A stretch of DNA of 64,000 nt from Flavobacteriales bacterium (GCA_002737705.1 NSIM01000002.1:62001-126000), one strand, 5' to 3'. Counted from the stretch's first letter, positions 46,943 through 60,612 are shown. Notes: generated by a model from the letters alone, not told the origin. Made by a program: numbers and translations.

Positions 46943-48691
46943 ATGAGCAAGGCTACCGCGAATTCCAAAACCCATGAATGGATTCTTTTTAGGCGCATTC
47001 TTGGATTGGCGAAATTCCAAAGACATTGGATTATTTTGGCTGTTTTACTGACAATTTTGCAAAGCATTGTTACTGCTCTGCAGCCCTATATTTATAAAAC
47101 AATCATCGATTCTGTTATTATTCCCAAACAATTTCAATTCCTAGACAAATGGGCACTGTTTTTATTGGGATGGCTATTTTTACAAGCAATTTTGGGATTT
47201 ACAAATACCTATCTCTCGGAGAGCATTGCCCAATCAGTGATTGTGAAACTGCGCCAATATGTCTATGATCATTTGATCAGATTAAAATTGTCATTCTACG
47301 ACAAAACCCCTATTGGAACAGCCGTTACACGATCCATAAGCGACATACAAACCATTACCGATTTGTTTTCAGCTGGGATTATCACCATTGCAGGTGATAT
47401 TATTCAAATTGTTGTGATTTTGGCTTGCATGTTTTACATGGACACCACCTTAACCCTAATCACTTTATCGGTACTTCCGCTACTCCTATTTGCTGCCAAT
47501 CGATTTAGGAAGGGAATACGTGACACATTTCAAGATGTACGAAGCCAAATAGCCAAGATCAATGCTTTTTTACAAGAGCGAATCACAGGAATGCAAATTG
47601 TCCAATTGTTCAACCGTGAAAAAGAAGAAAAAAGAAGATTTGATTCGATCAATCAAGCCCACCGTGATGCAAACATTCGAAGCATATATTACTATGCCAT
47701 TTTCTTCCCAGTGGTTGAGGTATTGGTTGCTGTCTGTTTTGCCATGATTATTTGGTACGGGAGTGGTTCCTTGGTAAAAGGAAGCATCGAATTCGGAGAA
47801 CTAACAGCCTTCATCATGTTTATAAACCTGTTTTTTAGGCCCATTAGGGCCATTGCAGACAGGTTTAACAATATACAAATGGGCATCGTCGCCGCTGAAC
47901 GTATATTTAAGCTAATTGATGATGAAAAAAACAAAGAGCATTCTCCCGTAAAAAAGGCGCCCATTTTACAGGGGGATATAAAATTTGAGCGCGTTTGGCT
48001 GGCATATCAAGAAGAGAATTGGGTACTAAAGGATATTTCTTTCCATTTAAAGGCAGGAAAAACAATGGCGATTATTGGAGCCACCGGCAGTGGTAAAACC
48101 AGCATCGCCAGTTTGGTAAACCAGCTCTACACCCAACAAAAGGGAGAAATATTATTGGATGGCCTGCCTATCCAAAGCATGAATATTGTTTCGATTAGGC
48201 AGCAAATCGCATTGGTTTTGCAAGATGTTTTCTTATTCAGTGGAAGCATAAACGACAATATTCGTTTGCACAGCGACACCATTGACAGTCAGAAAATGAT
48301 AGCCGCCGCGCGCTCCATTGGCGCCTATACATTCATAGAAAATCTTCCTGGTGGGTTTGAGTACAATGTTATGGAACGAGGCATGACATTGTCTTTGGGA
48401 CAAAGACAGTTAATTAGTTTTATCCGCGCATTGGCTTTTGATCCGCGCATTATTTTATTGGATGAAGCAACCAGTTCTATAGATACAGAAACAGAGCAAT
48501 TGATTCAACGTGCAATTGATCGATTATTGGAAAACCGAACTGCCATTGTAATTGCACATAGACTCAGCACAATAGCCAAAGCAGATGAAATTCTCGTACT
48601 CGAAAAAGGAGAAATTATTGAAAGCGGAAATCACAGTGAATTATTGGCTGCAGGGGGTCATTATGCAAATTTGCATTCCATATTGCAGTAA
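46943..48691 (+). CDS. ABC transporter ATP-binding protein/permease
   Basis: TMAIIGATGSGKTSIASLVNQLY; LSLGQRQLISFIRALAFDPRIILLDEATSSIDTETE. Confidence 0.96.
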   Translation: MSKATANSKTHEWILFRRILGLAKFQRHWIILAVLLTILQSIVTALQPYIYKTIIDSVIIPKQFQFLDKWALFLLGWLFLQAILGFTNTYLSESIAQSVIVKLRQYVYDHLIRLKLSFYDKTPIGTAVTRSISDIQTITDLFSAGIITIAGDIIQIVVILACMFYMDTTLTLITLSVLPLLLFAANRFRKGIRDTFQDVRSQIAKINAFLQERITGMQIVQLFNREKEEKRRFDSINQAHRDANIRSIYYYAIFFPVVEVLVAVCFAMIIWYGSGSLVKGSIEFGELTAFIMFINLFFRPIRAIADRFNNIQMGIVAAERIFKLIDDEKNKEHSPVKKAPILQGDIKFERVWLAYQEENWVLKDISFHLKAGKTMAIIGATGSGKTSIASLVNQLYTQQKGEILLDGLPIQSMNIVSIRQQIALVLQDVFLFSGSINDNIRLHSDTIDSQKMIAAARSIGAYTFIENLPGGFEYNVMERGMTLSLGQRQLISFIRALAFDPRIILLDEATSSIDTETEQLIQRAIDRLLENRTAIVIAHRLSTIAKADEILVLEKGEIIESGNHSELLAAGGHYANLHSILQ

Positions 48692-48765
48692 GATGGCAAA
48701 TTGCAGATGCAAAGAGGTTGGGGTAGGCCATAGCCGGTTTGCCTGTAATCTCTCATCAAGTATAA

Positions 48766-49170
48766 CTATTTTGCGGTTAATTTCATTGTATAAATATCTC
48801 CATCATAGTTACCTTCTAACCACATTTCTTTATTTGTAAGTCGTTTAATTGTTGATCTATATGTGTCACCACCATATGTCAAATCTATTTCTTCTTTATC
48901 TGATGCAAAATCCCATGTACCCAAATCAACAAAACCATCTTCAATAGATTTAAAATCGCCATCTTTTGAAAATTTCCACTCTACACCAACCCATCCTTCC
49001 GTTTCATCAGTCCCATCATAAATAACACTTTTAAATTTCCAAGTCCCAGCAACACGTGCTTTTTTTGACATTAAACTAAAAGAAGGACCGTTATCGTATT
49101 TTTTGCATCCTGTAAATGCAATGGCTAATACGAAAGCAATAATCAATGTAAAATTGAATACTTTTTTCAT
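48766..49170 (-). CDS. Small lipoprotein, lipocalin-like
   Basis: Lipobox AIAFTGC; AGTWKFKSVIYDG...WKFSKDGDFK...MWLEGNYDGDIYTMKLTAK. Confidence 0.65.
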   Translation of the reverse strand: MKKVFNFTLIIAFVLAIAFTGCKKYDNGPSFSLMSKKARVAGTWKFKSVIYDGTDETEGWVGVEWKFSKDGDFKSIEDGFVDLGTWDFASDKEEIDLTYGGDTYRSTIKRLTNKEMWLEGNYDGDIYTMKLTAK

Positions 49171-49408
49171 GTTGTTTTATTTGTTGTTATGTTTTCCTAT
49201 TCTGTTAAAAGGCTTTTCGGATTATGCCTTTCAAATATATTGTTTTTTCTTTCTTTTTTTTCGGCTTGCCCATAACGGTTTCGGGCTTGGCGAAATCCAT
49301 GTTAAATGTAAAAAAAATAAGCCTGACACCTATTTAACAATTACTTGTTATCATTAACAAATTAAAAATTACGTCCGGTACGAGAAATGGGGTCTTTGCA
49401 TTACCAGT

Positions 49409-49439
49409 AAAAAAGGCGGCCTTTGTGGCCGCCTTTTTT
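49409..49439 (-). terminator. Intrinsic terminator downstream of rpoC
   Basis: aaaaaaggcggcc-tttgt-ggccgcctttttt. Confidence 0.92.
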
Positions 49440-49459
49440 ATAAAATACACGATAAAATA

Positions 49460-52400
49460 CTATGCTTCCTCCTCGGCTTCCTCGAACTTGGCTGCCAAAA
49501 GTCGCTCGTATTCTTCTTTGGATCCGGTAATTACTTGATCGAACTTTTTCAAACCTGTACCTGCAGGAATCAAATGACCTACAATTACGTTTTCTTTTAA
49601 GCCTTTCAACTCATCAATCTTACCAGAAATCGCAGCCTCATTCAAGACTTTGGTGGTTTCCTGGAACGACGCAGCACTCATGAAGCTCTGGGTACCCAAA
49701 GACGCACGGGTAATTCCCTGGAGAATTGGCGTTGCTGTGGCAGAAGATGCATTGCGGAATTGAACCAATTTCTTGTCTTGACGACGCATGGCACTATTTT
49801 CCTGACGCAAGTCTTTCAAACTAACAATCTGACCCGCATGCATTACAACACTATCACCTGGATCTGTAACAAATTTTTTGTCCCAAATATTGTCATTCTC
49901 TCTACGTAAGGACCACCGATCAACGATTTCTGCTTCCAAAAAGCGGGTATCTCCCGGATCAACAATTTCCATTTTTTGCATCATTTGACGCACGATTACT
50001 TCGATATGTTTGTCGTTGATGGTTACACCCTGCAAGCGATATACCTCTTGAATACCATTCAGGACATACCGTTGAACAGAAGCAGGGCCTTCAATACGCA
50101 AAATATCCTGCGGTGTAATTGCACCATCACTCAAAGGATGTCCGGCCCTCACATAATCGCCATCGTGAACCAAAATATGTTTAGACAATGGCACTTGATA
50201 ATGTTTGACTTCTTCATCTTTTGAAGTAATAATAATTTCTTGGTTACCCCGTTTGGAGATTCCATAAGACACCACACCATCAATCTCTGCAACAACGGCA
50301 GGATTAGACGGATTCCGTGCTTCGAATAACTCAGTTACACGTGGTAAACCACCTGTAATATCTCTTGTTCGGTTAGCAGAACGGGGAATCTTAGCCAAAA
50401 TATCACCTGCTTTGACAACATTTCCATTTTTGGCAACAAGAATAGCCCCAACTGGCATGTTAAATATTTTGGTAATTTCATCACTACCCTCTACACGGAA
50501 CTGAGGAACCATGGTTTTATCACGACTTTCGATAATCACCAATTCGGAAAGTCCGGTTTGGTCATCCCCTTCTTCGCGCATGTTAACGCCTTCAATAACA
50601 TTTTCGTATACGTTTTTTCCATCAATATCTGAAATAATCAGTGTATTGAAAGGATCCCATGTACACATTACATCGCCTTTTTTTACTTTCTGTCCTTCTT
50701 TTACCATTAAAATAGCACCATAAGGAATATTGTAACTGGTGATAACTGTTTTTGATTTAGGGTCTAGAATACGCACTTCGCCCGAACGGCCCAACACAAT
50801 TTCACTATTCTTTACATTGCCACTTTCGTCGGTATCAAATTTTGTTACAGTACGCATTCCATCAAAGCTCACAGAACCTTCATATTTGGTGACTAAGGTA
50901 TTGTCTGCCGCGATATTCATTGCAGCACCCCCTGTATGGAAGGTCCGCAATGTCAACTGAGTTCCTGGTTCTCCAATAGATTGGGCAGCGATAACACCTG
51001 CCGATTCTCCCTCTTGAACCATTCTTCCTGTTGCCAAATTTCTGCCATAACAAGCAGCACAAACCCCATTGAGATTTTCGCAAGTTAAGACAGAGCGAAT
51101 TTCCAATTCTTCGATGCCTGCATCTTCAATGGCTTTTGAAATTTGTTCGGTTAATTCTAAACCCCCATTGATAATGAGTTCACCTGTTTTGGGATGGTAT
51201 ACATTATCCAATGAGGTTCTACCCAAAATACGTTCGTATAAGGATTCCGTGATTTCATCATTGGTCATGAATGCACTCATCGAAATACCCCTCAATGTAC
51301 CGCAGTCTGGATCAGTGATTACAACATCCTGTGCCACATCATGCAAACGACGGGTTAAATAACCTGCATCGGCAGTTTTTAGCGCTGTATCGGCCAAACC
51401 TTTGCGTGCACCGTGGGTTGACACAAAATATTCCAATACATTCAAACCTTCTTTAAAGTTTGATATAATTGGATTTTCGATGGTATCACCACCAGAACCA
51501 CCACTGTTTTTCTGGGGCTTTGCCATCAATCCACGCATACCTCCCAACTGGCGAATTTGTTCTTTTGATCCACGGGCACCTGAATCCAACATCATATAGA
51601 TGGGGTTGAATCCTTGGTCTTCATTCTGTAAATCGTTAATCAAAATACGCGCCAAATGGTTGTTTACACGTGTCCATAAATCAATTACTTGGTTGTACCG
51701 CTCATTGTTTGTAATGAATCCCATATCTGCGTTAGACTTGATTTCCATTACTTCTTCAATGGCTTTATTCACAAGTCCTTCTTTTTCAACGGGTATTTTT
51801 ACGTAGCTGAGATTAAAACTCAAGCCGCCTTTGAATGCGTAGTGGAATCCTAAATTCTTGATATTGTCTAAGAAGTCGGCGGCGGCAGCTACCCCACTGA
51901 ATCGAATAATATTGGTGATTATTTCACGCAAATTTTTCTTCTTCAACAATTCATTGATATACCCTACTTCACGGGGAACCACTTGGTTAAAAATGATTCT
52001 ACCAATGGTGGTATCAATAATTTTTTCTACTAACTCCCCATTTTCCAAAATCGTAACCTTACATTTCACTTTAGAATGCAAAGATGCACGGCCTTCGTTA
52101 TAGGCAATAATAGCTTCTTCTGAACCATAGAATCTCAATCCCTCTCCAATAACAGGATGTTCGGGGGTGGATTTTCTTTCTTTGGTAATGTAGTACAATC
52201 CCAATATCATGTCTTGGGAAGGCACAGTTATAGGAGATCCATTGGCTGGATTTAATATATTGTGTGAAGCCAACATCAACAATTGGGCCTCAGCAACTGC
52301 CGCATTTCCCAGAGGAACATGGACAGCCATTTGGTCACCGTCGAAATCGGCATTGAAACCCGCACAAACCAAAGGATGCAACTGAATTGCCTTTCCTTCG

Positions 52401-53764
52401 ATCAACTTGGGTTGAAACGCTTGAATACCCAATCTGTGAAGCGTAGGAGCACGATTCAACAAAACGGGGTGTCCCTTCAAAATATTTTCAAGAATATCCC
52501 AAATAATAGGATCTTTTTTCTCGACAATTTTTTTCGCAGTTTTTACTGTTTTTACGATGCCACGCTCAATTAATTTACGGATAATAAATGGCTTAAACAA
52601 TTCAGCGGCCATGCTTTTCGGTAAACCACATTCATTCAATTTGAGCGTAGGTCCAACCACAATAACAGAACGACCAGAATAATCCACACGCTTACCCAAT
52701 AAATTTTGACGGAATCTACCTTGCTTTCCTTTCAGCATATCGCTCAAAGATTTTAAAGGTCTGTTGCCCTCACTTTTAACAGCACTGGCTCTTCGGGTAT
52801 TGTCTAGCAAAGAATCGACAGCTTCCTGCAACATGCGTTTTTCGTTGCGCAAGATTACTTCTGGGGCTTTGATCTCGACCAATCGTTTTAAACGATTGTT
52901 GCGAATGATAACACGGCGATACAAATCATTTAAATCTGAAGTTGCAAAACGACCCCCTTCCAAAGGTACCAATGGGCGCAATTCAGGTGGAATCACAGGC
53001 AACATCTTCATAATCATCCACGCGGGGCGATTTTCACCTGTCAGCTGGGCACCACGGAAGCTTTCAATTACTTTCAGACGCTTTAATGCTTCTTGTTTTC
53101 TTTGCTGGGATGTCTCGGTCGCGGCTTGGTTGCGCAAATCATACCCAAGGGTATCGAGATTGATTCTATTTAACAGTTCTTCCAAGGCACTGGCTCCCAT
53201 CATGGCAATAAATTTGTTGGGATCTGCATTGTCCAAGGCTTGATTTTCCTTTGGCAATGCATCGACAATGTCTAAATACTCTTCTTCGGTAAGCAAATCC
53301 AAATAATTAACATTGCTTACAAGGCCTGCTTGAACAACCACATAGCGCTCATAGTAAATTACCATGTCGAGTTTCTTGGTTGGTATACCCAATAAATATC
53401 CAATTTTGTTTGGCAAGGAACGGAAATACCAGATATGGGCAATGGGGACAACCAAATTGATATGTCCCATTCTCTCTCTTCGCACTTTTTTCTCCGTTAC
53501 CTCAACCCCGCAACGATCGCAGACAATCCCTTTGTATCGGATGCGTTTGTATTTTCCACAATGACATTCGTAATCCTTTATAGGACCAAAAATTCGCTCG
53601 CAAAAAAGACCTCCCATTTCTGGCTTGTAACTACGGTAATTGATTGTTTCAGGTTTGATAACCTCGCCAAAACTTCGGCGCAATATGCTTTCAGGTGAAG
53701 CAAGTGAGATGCGAATCTTACTAAAATTACTTCCCTGTTTTTGTATTTTTTTTTGAATTTGCAT
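49460..53764 (-). CDS. rpoC: DNA-directed RNA polymerase subunit beta'
   Basis: [37 protein letters not shown]. Confidence 0.99.
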   Translation of the reverse strand: MQIQKKIQKQGSNFSKIRISLASPESILRRSFGEVIKPETINYRSYKPEMGGLFCERIFGPIKDYECHCGKYKRIRYKGIVCDRCGVEVTEKKVRRERMGHINLVVPIAHIWYFRSLPNKIGYLLGIPTKKLDMVIYYERYVVVQAGLVSNVNYLDLLTEEEYLDIVDALPKENQALDNADPNKFIAMMGASALEELLNRINLDTLGYDLRNQAATETSQQRKQEALKRLKVIESFRGAQLTGENRPAWMIMKMLPVIPPELRPLVPLEGGRFATSDLNDLYRRVIIRNNRLKRLVEIKAPEVILRNEKRMLQEAVDSLLDNTRRASAVKSEGNRPLKSLSDMLKGKQGRFRQNLLGKRVDYSGRSVIVVGPTLKLNECGLPKSMAAELFKPFIIRKLIERGIVKTVKTAKKIVEKKDPIIWDILENILKGHPVLLNRAPTLHRLGIQAFQPKLIEGKAIQLHPLVCAGFNADFDGDQMAVHVPLGNAAVAEAQLLMLASHNILNPANGSPITVPSQDMILGLYYITKERKSTPEHPVIGEGLRFYGSEEAIIAYNEGRASLHSKVKCKVTILENGELVEKIIDTTIGRIIFNQVVPREVGYINELLKKKNLREIITNIIRFSGVAAAADFLDNIKNLGFHYAFKGGLSFNLSYVKIPVEKEGLVNKAIEEVMEIKSNADMGFITNNERYNQVIDLWTRVNNHLARILINDLQNEDQGFNPIYMMLDSGARGSKEQIRQLGGMRGLMAKPQKNSGGSGGDTIENPIISNFKEGLNVLEYFVSTHGARKGLADTALKTADAGYLTRRLHDVAQDVVITDPDCGTLRGISMSAFMTNDEITESLYERILGRTSLDNVYHPKTGELIINGGLELTEQISKAIEDAGIEELEIRSVLTCENLNGVCAACYGRNLATGRMVQEGESAGVIAAQSIGEPGTQLTLRTFHTGGAAMNIAADNTLVTKYEGSVSFDGMRTVTKFDTDESGNVKNSEIVLGRSGEVRILDPKSKTVITSYNIPYGAILMVKEGQKVKKGDVMCTWDPFNTLIISDIDGKNVYENVIEGVNMREEGDDQTGLSELVIIESRDKTMVPQFRVEGSDEITKIFNMPVGAILVAKNGNVVKAGDILAKIPRSANRTRDITGGLPRVTELFEARNPSNPAVVAEIDGVVSYGISKRGNQEIIITSKDEEVKHYQVPLSKHILVHDGDYVRAGHPLSDGAITPQDILRIEGPASVQRYVLNGIQEVYRLQGVTINDKHIEVIVRQMMQKMEIVDPGDTRFLEAEIVDRWSLRRENDNIWDKKFVTDPGDSVVMHAGQIVSLKDLRQENSAMRRQDKKLVQFRNASSATATPILQGITRASLGTQSFMSAASFQETTKVLNEAAISGKIDELKGLKENVIVGHLIPAGTGLKKFDQVITGSKEEYERLLAAKFEEAEEEA

Positions 53765-53780
53765 GATTAATTTTTAGTTC

Positions 53781-56700
53781 TTAATCCATAAATGTTAACT
53801 CTAAACCCAATCCACGGAGTTCGTGAAGCAATACGTTAAATGACTCTGGAGTACCAATATTGGTAATATTATCCCCTTTAACGATGGCTTCATATGCCTT
53901 GGCTCTTCCCGTAATATCGTCTGATTTTACAGTGAGAATTTCGCGTAAGATATTGGCGGCACCATATGCCTCCAAAGCCCAAACTTCCATTTCACCGAAA
54001 CGCTGACCACCAAACTGCGCCTTACCACCCAAAGGTTGTTGGGTAATGAGGGAGTAAGGTCCGATGGAACGCGCGTGCATTTTGTCATCAACCATATGCC
54101 CTAGTTTTAGCATATAGGTGATACCAACTGTAGTCGGTTGGTCAAATTTTCCACCCGATAGTCCGTCATTCAGATACACCAACCCATTCTTGGGTATTCC
54201 CGCTTTTTCAGATACTTCATCAATCTCTGCCATGGTAGCGCCATCAAAAATTGGTGTTGCAAAACGCACACCCAACTCTTTGCCAGCCCATGCCAATACC
54301 GTTTCATAAATTTGACCCAAATTCATACGAGAAGGCACACCCAAAGGATTTAATACAATATCCATCGGGGTTCCATCATCCAAGAAAGGCATGTCTTCTT
54401 CGCGAATAATACGGGCAACTATACCTTTATTTCCGTGTCTACCAGCCATCTTATCACCTACTTTTAATTTTCGTTTGTTGGCAACATATACTTTTGCCAT
54501 TTGAAGAATACCCGTAGGTAATTCATCCCCCACGCTAATTGAGTAATGATCTCTTTTATAATTTGTTACTTTTTCATTATTACAATTGATAAAATTTGTC
54601 AAGCACCGAACGACAAGTTCATTTTTACTGGTATCATTGCTCCAATTGTAGTAATTCACATTGCTGTAATCGATGCTCATCAGGTTCTTTAACGTGAATT
54701 TAGTTCCTTTTGAAATCAATTCTTCACTGTACATATTATACACTCCGTGCGATGTTTTACCACCCACCAATTGAAACAGTTTTTTGACCAGCTCATCTTT
54801 TAAATTACCCAAGTCTTTGCGGTGTTCATCATCCATTTTGGTTAAACGTGATTTGTCACCCGCGCGAATACTCTTATCTTTCTTGCTCTTGGAGAACAAT
54901 TTTTTGTCAATAACAACACCCAAAGCACCTGGAGATGCCTTGAGAGAAGCGTCTTTAACATCACCGGCTTTATCTCCAAAGATTGCACGCAATAACTTTT
55001 CTTCTGGAGAAGGCTCAGTTTCACCTTTTGGCGTGATTTTCCCAATTAAAATATCACCTTCCTTCACATCAGAACCCACACGAATCAATCCGTTTTCATC
55101 AAGGTTTCGGGTCATTTCCTCACTCACGTTTGGAATGTCGTTGGTTAATTCCTCTTCACCCCTCTTGGTATCACGCACTTCCAATTCGTATTCAGTAATA
55201 TACACAGTGGTATACCAATCGTCTTTCACCACTCTCTCCGAAATTACAATTGCATCCTCAAAATTGTAACCCTGCCATGGCATGTATGCCACGCGCAAGT
55301 TTCTACCCAAAGCCAATTCTCCACCTTGAGTTGCATACCCTTCGCAAAGAACCTGGCCTTTACTCACACGATCACCCTTTTTGACAATGGGTCGAAGATT
55401 GATGCAAGAGTTTTGGTTGGTTCTGCGGAACTTAATCAAATTATACGTTTTTGTATCCCCAGTAAAACTCACTAAATCATCCAAATCATTGTGGTCATAG
55501 CGAATACGAATCTCTCTAGAATCAACGTATACCACATCTCCATTTCCTTCGGAATTGATAAGAGAACGACTGTCTCTGGCAACTTTTTCTTCCAACCCAG
55601 TTCCAACAATGGGCGCTTCGGGAAGCAAAAGAGGAACTGCCTGACGCTGCATGTTTGAGCCCATCAATGCACGGTTGGCATCATCGTGCTCCAAGAAAGG
55701 AATCAAAGAAGCCGCAATCGAAACAATTTGATTTGGCGCTACATCCATGTATTCAATTTGCTCAGGTGCTACCAGTGGGAAGTCACCTTCTTTACGACTT
55801 TTAACATAGGAAGTTTTAAAATTTCCCTTTTCGTCTAATTCTGCATTTGCTTGGGCAATGGTTTTTCCATCTTCTTCTTCAGCAGATAAATATACGATGC
55901 CGCTTTCAACCTTACCATTGACAACTTTTCGGTATGGTGTTTCTAAGAACCCCATGCCATTGATCTTGGCATGAACACACAAGGAAGAAATTAGGCCAAT
56001 ATTAGGCCCTTCAGGTGTCTCGATGGTACACAGGCGACCATAGTGGGTGTAATGTACATCACGCACCTCAAAACCTGCACGCTCTCTGCTCAAACCACCT
56101 GGCCCAAGTGCGCTCAAACGACGTTTGTGCGTAATTTCTGCGAGAGGATTAATCTGGTCTAAGAACTGACTCAGTTGATTGGTTCCAAAAAATGAATTGA
56201 TGACAGAGGACAACGTTCGGGCATTTACCAAATCTTGTGGGGTAAATACTTCATTGTCGCGAATGTTCATTTTTTCGCGAATGGTACGGGCCATACGGGC
56301 CAATCCAACACCAAATTGTGCATACAATTGCTCACCAACGGTACGAACCCTTCGATTGCTCAAATGGTCAATATCATCCAATATTTCCGAACCATTATAG
56401 AGTTCAATCAAATACTTGATAATGCTAATAATATCACCTTTTGTAAGTACGCGAACATCCATTGATGTATCGGAACCCAATTTTTGATTGATGCGGTACC
56501 TGCCTACTTCACCCAAATCATAACGCTTGTCTGAGAAGAATAAACGCTCGATAATACCACGAGCGGTTTCCTCGTCTGGGGGATCTGCATTACGCAATTG
56601 ACGGTAGATTACTTCCAAGGCCTCTTTGCCATTGTTAGAAGTATCTTTTTGCAAGGTGTTATAAATTATATCATAGCTAATCCCACTATCGGTTTCAGCA

Positions 56701-57584
56701 TTAAGAATAATGGATTTAAGGCCTGCATCTACAATGACGTCGATATGTTCTTCGGTTAATACCGTATCGCGTTCGAGTATGACCTCATTGCGTTCAATTG
56801 AAACTACTTCACCCGTGTCTTCATCAACAAAATCTTCAATCCAAGTACGAAGAACCCTGGCAGCCAATTTGCGTCCTACAACACGTTTCAAACCCGCTTT
56901 GGATACTTTTACTTCTTCACTTAAACCAAAAATATGCAAGATATCTTTGTCACTTTCAAAACCAATTGCACGAAGCAAGGTCGTAACTGGAAACTTCTTC
57001 TTTCGATCGATGTATGCATACATTACAGCATTTACATCTGTGGCAAATTCAATCCAAGATCCCTTAAAAGGAATTACACGTGCCGAAAACAATTTGGTTC
57101 CATTGCTGTGAACACTTCTACCAAAGAAAACACCTGGGGAACGATGGAGTTGACTCACAATGACGCGTTCAGCACCATTGATGATAAAGGTTCCGTTGGG
57201 AGACATATAGGGAATTGTTCCCAAATAAACGTCTTGAACTATGGTCTGGAAGTCTTCGTGCTCTGGATCGTTGCAACTTAACTTAAGCTTTGCCTTCAAT
57301 GGCACAGCATAGGTTAATCCACGTTCGATACATTCATTAATAACATAACGAGGGGGATCAACAAAATAATCGAGGAACTCCAATACAAATATATTGCGGG
57401 TATCTGTTATTGGGAAATTCTCACGAAAAACTTTAAAAAGTCCTTCACCTTCGCGCTTGTCGGATGGCGTATCTAACTGAAAAAATTCTTGGAAAGATTC
57501 TAGTTGTACATCTAGAAAATCGGGGTAGTCAATGGCATGAATTACCTTTCCAAATGATATCCTTTTGTTTTGAATTGTGCTCAA
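53781..57584 (-). CDS. rpoB: DNA-directed RNA polymerase subunit beta
   Basis: [67 protein letters not shown]. Confidence 0.99.
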   Translation of the reverse strand: MSTIQNKRISFGKVIHAIDYPDFLDVQLESFQEFFQLDTPSDKREGEGLFKVFRENFPITDTRNIFVLEFLDYFVDPPRYVINECIERGLTYAVPLKAKLKLSCNDPEHEDFQTIVQDVYLGTIPYMSPNGTFIINGAERVIVSQLHRSPGVFFGRSVHSNGTKLFSARVIPFKGSWIEFATDVNAVMYAYIDRKKKFPVTTLLRAIGFESDKDILHIFGLSEEVKVSKAGLKRVVGRKLAARVLRTWIEDFVDEDTGEVVSIERNEVILERDTVLTEEHIDVIVDAGLKSIILNAETDSGISYDIIYNTLQKDTSNNGKEALEVIYRQLRNADPPDEETARGIIERLFFSDKRYDLGEVGRYRINQKLGSDTSMDVRVLTKGDIISIIKYLIELYNGSEILDDIDHLSNRRVRTVGEQLYAQFGVGLARMARTIREKMNIRDNEVFTPQDLVNARTLSSVINSFFGTNQLSQFLDQINPLAEITHKRRLSALGPGGLSRERAGFEVRDVHYTHYGRLCTIETPEGPNIGLISSLCVHAKINGMGFLETPYRKVVNGKVESGIVYLSAEEEDGKTIAQANAELDEKGNFKTSYVKSRKEGDFPLVAPEQIEYMDVAPNQIVSIAASLIPFLEHDDANRALMGSNMQRQAVPLLLPEAPIVGTGLEEKVARDSRSLINSEGNGDVVYVDSREIRIRYDHNDLDDLVSFTGDTKTYNLIKFRRTNQNSCINLRPIVKKGDRVSKGQVLCEGYATQGGELALGRNLRVAYMPWQGYNFEDAIVISERVVKDDWYTTVYITEYELEVRDTKRGEEELTNDIPNVSEEMTRNLDENGLIRVGSDVKEGDILIGKITPKGETEPSPEEKLLRAIFGDKAGDVKDASLKASPGALGVVIDKKLFSKSKKDKSIRAGDKSRLTKMDDEHRKDLGNLKDELVKKLFQLVGGKTSHGVYNMYSEELISKGTKFTLKNLMSIDYSNVNYYNWSNDTSKNELVVRCLTNFINCNNEKVTNYKRDHYSISVGDELPTGILQMAKVYVANKRKLKVGDKMAGRHGNKGIVARIIREEDMPFLDDGTPMDIVLNPLGVPSRMNLGQIYETVLAWAGKELGVRFATPIFDGATMAEIDEVSEKAGIPKNGLVYLNDGLSGGKFDQPTTVGITYMLKLGHMVDDKMHARSIGPYSLITQQPLGGKAQFGGQRFGEMEVWALEAYGAANILREILTVKSDDITGRAKAYEAIVKGDNITNIGTPESFNVLLHELRGLGLELTFMD

Positions 57585-57635
57585 TTTATTTTGTTTTTAA
57601 AAGTTTGACAATTGTGATAATCTTAAAACGCCCAA

Positions 57636-57662
57636 AAGGCCCTCGGAAATTCCGGGGCCTTA
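57636..57662 (-). terminator. Putative attenuator/partial terminator between rplL and rpoB
   Basis: aaggccccggaa-ttt-ccgagggcctttt stem with one bulge, followed by T-rich tract on the minus strand. Confidence 0.7.
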
Positions 57663-57681
57663 AGGTATATTGATTTATTGT

Positions 57682-58068
57682 TTACTTAATTTCAACTGAA
57701 GCACCGGCGTCTTTAAGTTTAGCTGCTAAGTCTTCTGCTTCTGCTTTAGAAACTTTTTCTTTAACCGCTTTCGGAGCGCCATCCACCAAGTCTTTGGCCT
57801 CTTTCAAGCCCAAGCCAGTCAAATCTTTTACCATCTTCACAATCTGAAGTTTGGCAGCACCTGCTGCCAATAAAATTACATCAAATTCTGTTTGTTCAGC
57901 AATTGCACCCGCACCGGCGTCACCACCAGATGAAGGAGCGGCTACAGAAGCAGCAGCGGCAGCTGCAGGCTCAATACCATGCTCTTCTTTTAAAATTTGA
58001 GCAAGCTCGTTAACCTCTTTTACAGTAAGGTTTACCAACTGGTTTGCGAAATCTTTTAAATCTACCAT
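57682..58068 (-). CDS. rplL: 50S ribosomal protein L7/L12
   Basis: [48 protein letters not shown]. Confidence 0.98.
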   Translation of the reverse strand: MVDLKDFANQLVNLTVKEVNELAQILKEEHGIEPAAAAAASVAAPSSGGDAGAGAIAEQTEFDVILLAAGAAKLQIVKMVKDLTGLGLKEAKDLVDGAPKAVKEKVSKAEAEDLAAKLKDAGASVEIK

Positions 58069-58094
58069 TGTTATGTTAATTATACGTTTTTTTG

Positions 58095-58616
58095 TTAGTT
58101 GCGTTCTTGAAGGGCTTTTACCAAGCCACCAATTTTTTGAGGTCCATTGGTCTGCAAAGCAGAGATTACATTTTTGATGGGTGATTGAAGCAATCCAATA
58201 ATTTCTCCAATCAAATCGTTTTTGGTTTTTAAGTTAACCAATATGGCCAACTGTTCGTCACCTAAGAAAACGGCATTGTCAATCCATGCACCCTTCAACA
58301 ATACATTTTGGCTTGCTCCCCTGAAATCTTTAATGGATTGTGCAGGCATTTTCTGAAGTTCAGAAGTGAGTACACAAGTGGTTCCTTTCAAGACGTCTTT
58401 CAAGGCACCAAAATCTTTGCCGCTTTGGTCCATTGCGATGCGCAATAAAGAATTTTTTACCATGCGCATTGAAACACCGCGCTCAAAAAGCAAACGGCGC
58501 AACTGATTTGTTTCGTTCGCGCTCAAACCATTGGTATCTGCAAGATAAACAAAATTGTTTTTCTTGAAGGTTTCGGTTAGTTCGGAGACTACTTCTGATT
58601 TACCTGCCTTGTTCAT
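58095..58616 (-). CDS. rplJ: 50S ribosomal protein L10
   Basis: [56 protein letters not shown]; position between L1 and L7/L12. Confidence 0.97.
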   Translation of the reverse strand: MNKAGKSEVVSELTETFKKNNFVYLADTNGLSANETNQLRRLLFERGVSMRMVKNSLLRIAMDQSGKDFGALKDVLKGTTCVLTSELQKMPAQSIKDFRGASQNVLLKGAWIDNAVFLGDEQLAILVNLKTKNDLIGEIIGLLQSPIKNVISALQTNGPQKIGGLVKALQERN

Positions 58617-58619
58617 GGT

Positions 58620-59315
58620 TTATAATCCTGGGATTGATTTAATGTCTATGTTCACACTTGGACTCATTGTACTGCTCATATAAATGCTTCGGAAATAAGT
58701 TCCTTTGGCAGCACTTGGCTTTAATTTTTGCAATACTTGTATGAGTTCAAGCGCATTTTCGCTCAACTTATCTGCCTCAAAAGAAACCTTGCCTACAGAC
58801 GTATGGATGATGCCAGTTTTGTCTACTTTAAAATCGATTTTACCCGCCTTAACTTCAGTAACAGCCTTGCCAACATCTAATGTAACGGTTCCACTCTTTG
58901 GATTGGGCATAAGATTACGCGGACCGAGTATTTTACCCAATCGACCCAATTTGGCCATCACACTGGGAACTGCGATTATAATATCAATGTCTGTCCAACC
59001 CGTGCCAATTTTTTCAATATACTCTTCCAATCCAACAAAGTCTGCTCCTGCATCAAGGGCTTCTTGCTCTTTGTCGGGATTACACAAAACCAAGGTGCGG
59101 ATTACTTTCCCCAATCCATGGGGCAGAGCAGCCACACCACGAACCATTTGATTTGCTTGTCGGGGGTCAACACCCAAACGAATATCGATATCTACCGAGG
59201 AATCAAATTTGGTGCTAGAAATATCCTTCAGGATATTACTAGCTTCCAACAAAGTATACAACTTTGTATTGTCGTATTTGGCTTCTGCTTCTTTTCTTTT
59301 TTTAACAACTTTCAT
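58620..59315 (-). CDS. rplA: 50S ribosomal protein L1
   Basis: [35 protein letters not shown]. Confidence 0.98.
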   Translation of the reverse strand: MKVVKKRKEAEAKYDNTKLYTLLEASNILKDISSTKFDSSVDIDIRLGVDPRQANQMVRGVAALPHGLGKVIRTLVLCNPDKEQEALDAGADFVGLEEYIEKIGTGWTDIDIIIAVPSVMAKLGRLGKILGPRNLMPNPKSGTVTLDVGKAVTEVKAGKIDFKVDKTGIIHTSVGKVSFEADKLSENALELIQVLQKLKPSAAKGTYFRSIYMSSTMSPSVNIDIKSIPGL

Positions 59316-59326
59316 GGTCTATTCAA

Positions 59327-59764
59327 TTAAAATGGGGATGTCCCTGACACTGTTATACCCATACTTCGGGCGGATCCTGCAACCAATTTCATAGCTGATT
59401 CAACGGTAAAACAGTTTAAATCAGGCATTTTATCTTCTGCAATCAGTTTTACCTGTTCCCAAGTAACAGAACCCACTTTTTTGCGATTGGGCTCAGCAGA
59501 TCCTTTTTGGAGTTTGGTAGCATCCAATAACTGTGTTGCTACTGGGGGTGTTTTGATGATAAAATCGAAAGACTTGTCTGAATAGACAGTGATTACCACC
59601 GGCAATACCTTGCCTATTCTGTCTTGTGTACGAGCATTAAATTGCTTGCAAAAGTCCATGATATTCAATCCTTTTGAACCCAAGGCAGGACCAATTGGAG
59701 GAGCAGGGTTGGCTTGGCCACCTTTTATCTGAAGTTTAACGAAACCTTTTATTTCTTTTGCCAT
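59327..59764 (-). CDS. rplK: 50S ribosomal protein L11
   Basis: [36 protein letters not shown]. Confidence 0.98.
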   Translation of the reverse strand: MAKEIKGFVKLQIKGGQANPAPPIGPALGSKGLNIMDFCKQFNARTQDRIGKVLPVVITVYSDKSFDFIIKTPPVATQLLDATKLQKGSAEPNRKKVGSVTWEQVKLIAEDKMPDLNCFTVESAMKLVAGSARSMGITVSGTSPF

Positions 59765-59773
59765 TGGGTATTT

Positions 59774-60328
59774 TTACAATTTTTGTATTTGGTTATAATT
59801 GAGTTCAAGGGGTGTACGACGACCAAAAATTTTGACCATCACCTTAATTTTTCTTTTTTCTACATTGACTTCTTCAATAACACCATCAAAATCGTTAAAT
59901 GGGCCATCAACAACCTTAACTGATTCTCCCACCAAGAAATGTTCTTCATCAACAGCATCTCCATCACTCATGCTATCGGCGGTTCCGAGAATTCTACTTA
60001 ACTCATTGGCTCGAAGTGGAACCGGTTGATTTCTGGCACCCAAAAATCCAACAACACTGGTAACACTTTTTATCAATGGCATTATTTCCGGATCTGACAG
60101 GTCAGCATGAATTAGAATATATCCAGGAAAAGCACTGCGTTCTTTAATGGCTTTTTTGCCATTTTTTATAAGGTATACTTTTTCTGTAGGAATTAAAATT
60201 TCAAGTACAAATGCACTTTTTCGCTCTCGCTCAAGTTCGACAGTAATGGTGTGCTTTACCTTCTTTTCTTGACCGGTAATTGCACGAACTACGTACCATT
60301 TGTGTTTTTCTTCTACAGTTGTCATCAT
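59774..60328 (-). CDS. nusG: Transcription termination/antitermination protein NusG
   Basis: KWYVVRAITGQEKKVK; FPGYILIHADL; GESVKVVDGPFNDFDGVIEEVN. Confidence 0.98.
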   Translation of the reverse strand: MMTTVEEKHKWYVVRAITGQEKKVKHTITVELERERKSAFVLEILIPTEKVYLIKNGKKAIKERSAFPGYILIHADLSDPEIMPLIKSVTSVVGFLGARNQPVPLRANELSRILGTADSMSDGDAVDEEHFLVGESVKVVDGPFNDFDGVIEEVNVEKRKIKVMVKIFGRRTPLELNYNQIQKL

Positions 60329-60528
60329 TACTTAAACAATTTATAAAACTGACCAAGACCTATTCCCAACACACTGTCAAGTGCCCAGATTATGAGCGCA
60401 AAAATGAGTGAGGCAACAAGTACAATCCATGTACTTTCTCTCAAATCTTCCCAAGACGGCCAAGAGACCTTATTGAGCAGTTCGTCTCTGGTTTCGCGGA
60501 AATAGTTATTTATTCTTCCAAACATCAC
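60328..60528 (-). CDS. secE: Preprotein translocase subunit SecE
   Basis: YFRETRDELLNKVSWPSWEDLRESTWIVLVASLIFALIIWALDSVLG. Confidence 0.96.
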   Translation of the reverse strand: MMFGRINNYFRETRDELLNKVSWPSWEDLRESTWIVLVASLIFALIIWALDSVLGIGLGQFYKLFK

Positions 60529-60541
60529 TCTTTAATATTAG

Positions 60542-60612
60542 CACGGGCACTAGGATTCGAACCCAGATCAAAGGTTTTGGAGACCTCTATTCTACCATTG
60601 AACTATGCCCGT
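60542..60612 (-). tRNA. tRNA-Trp(CCA)
   Basis: acgggcatagttcaatggtagaatagaggtctCCAaaacctttgatctgggttcgaatcctagtgcccgtg. Confidence 0.95.

Noticed and set aside
49460-57584. Numerous plus-strand ORFs of 60-160 aa antisense to rpoC/rpoB
   Set aside because: Fully inside highly conserved genes on the opposite strand; no recognisable domains
58600-58625. L10 leader autoregulatory RNA upstream of rplJ
   Set aside because: rplA and rplJ are separated by only a few nt, so no room for a leader there
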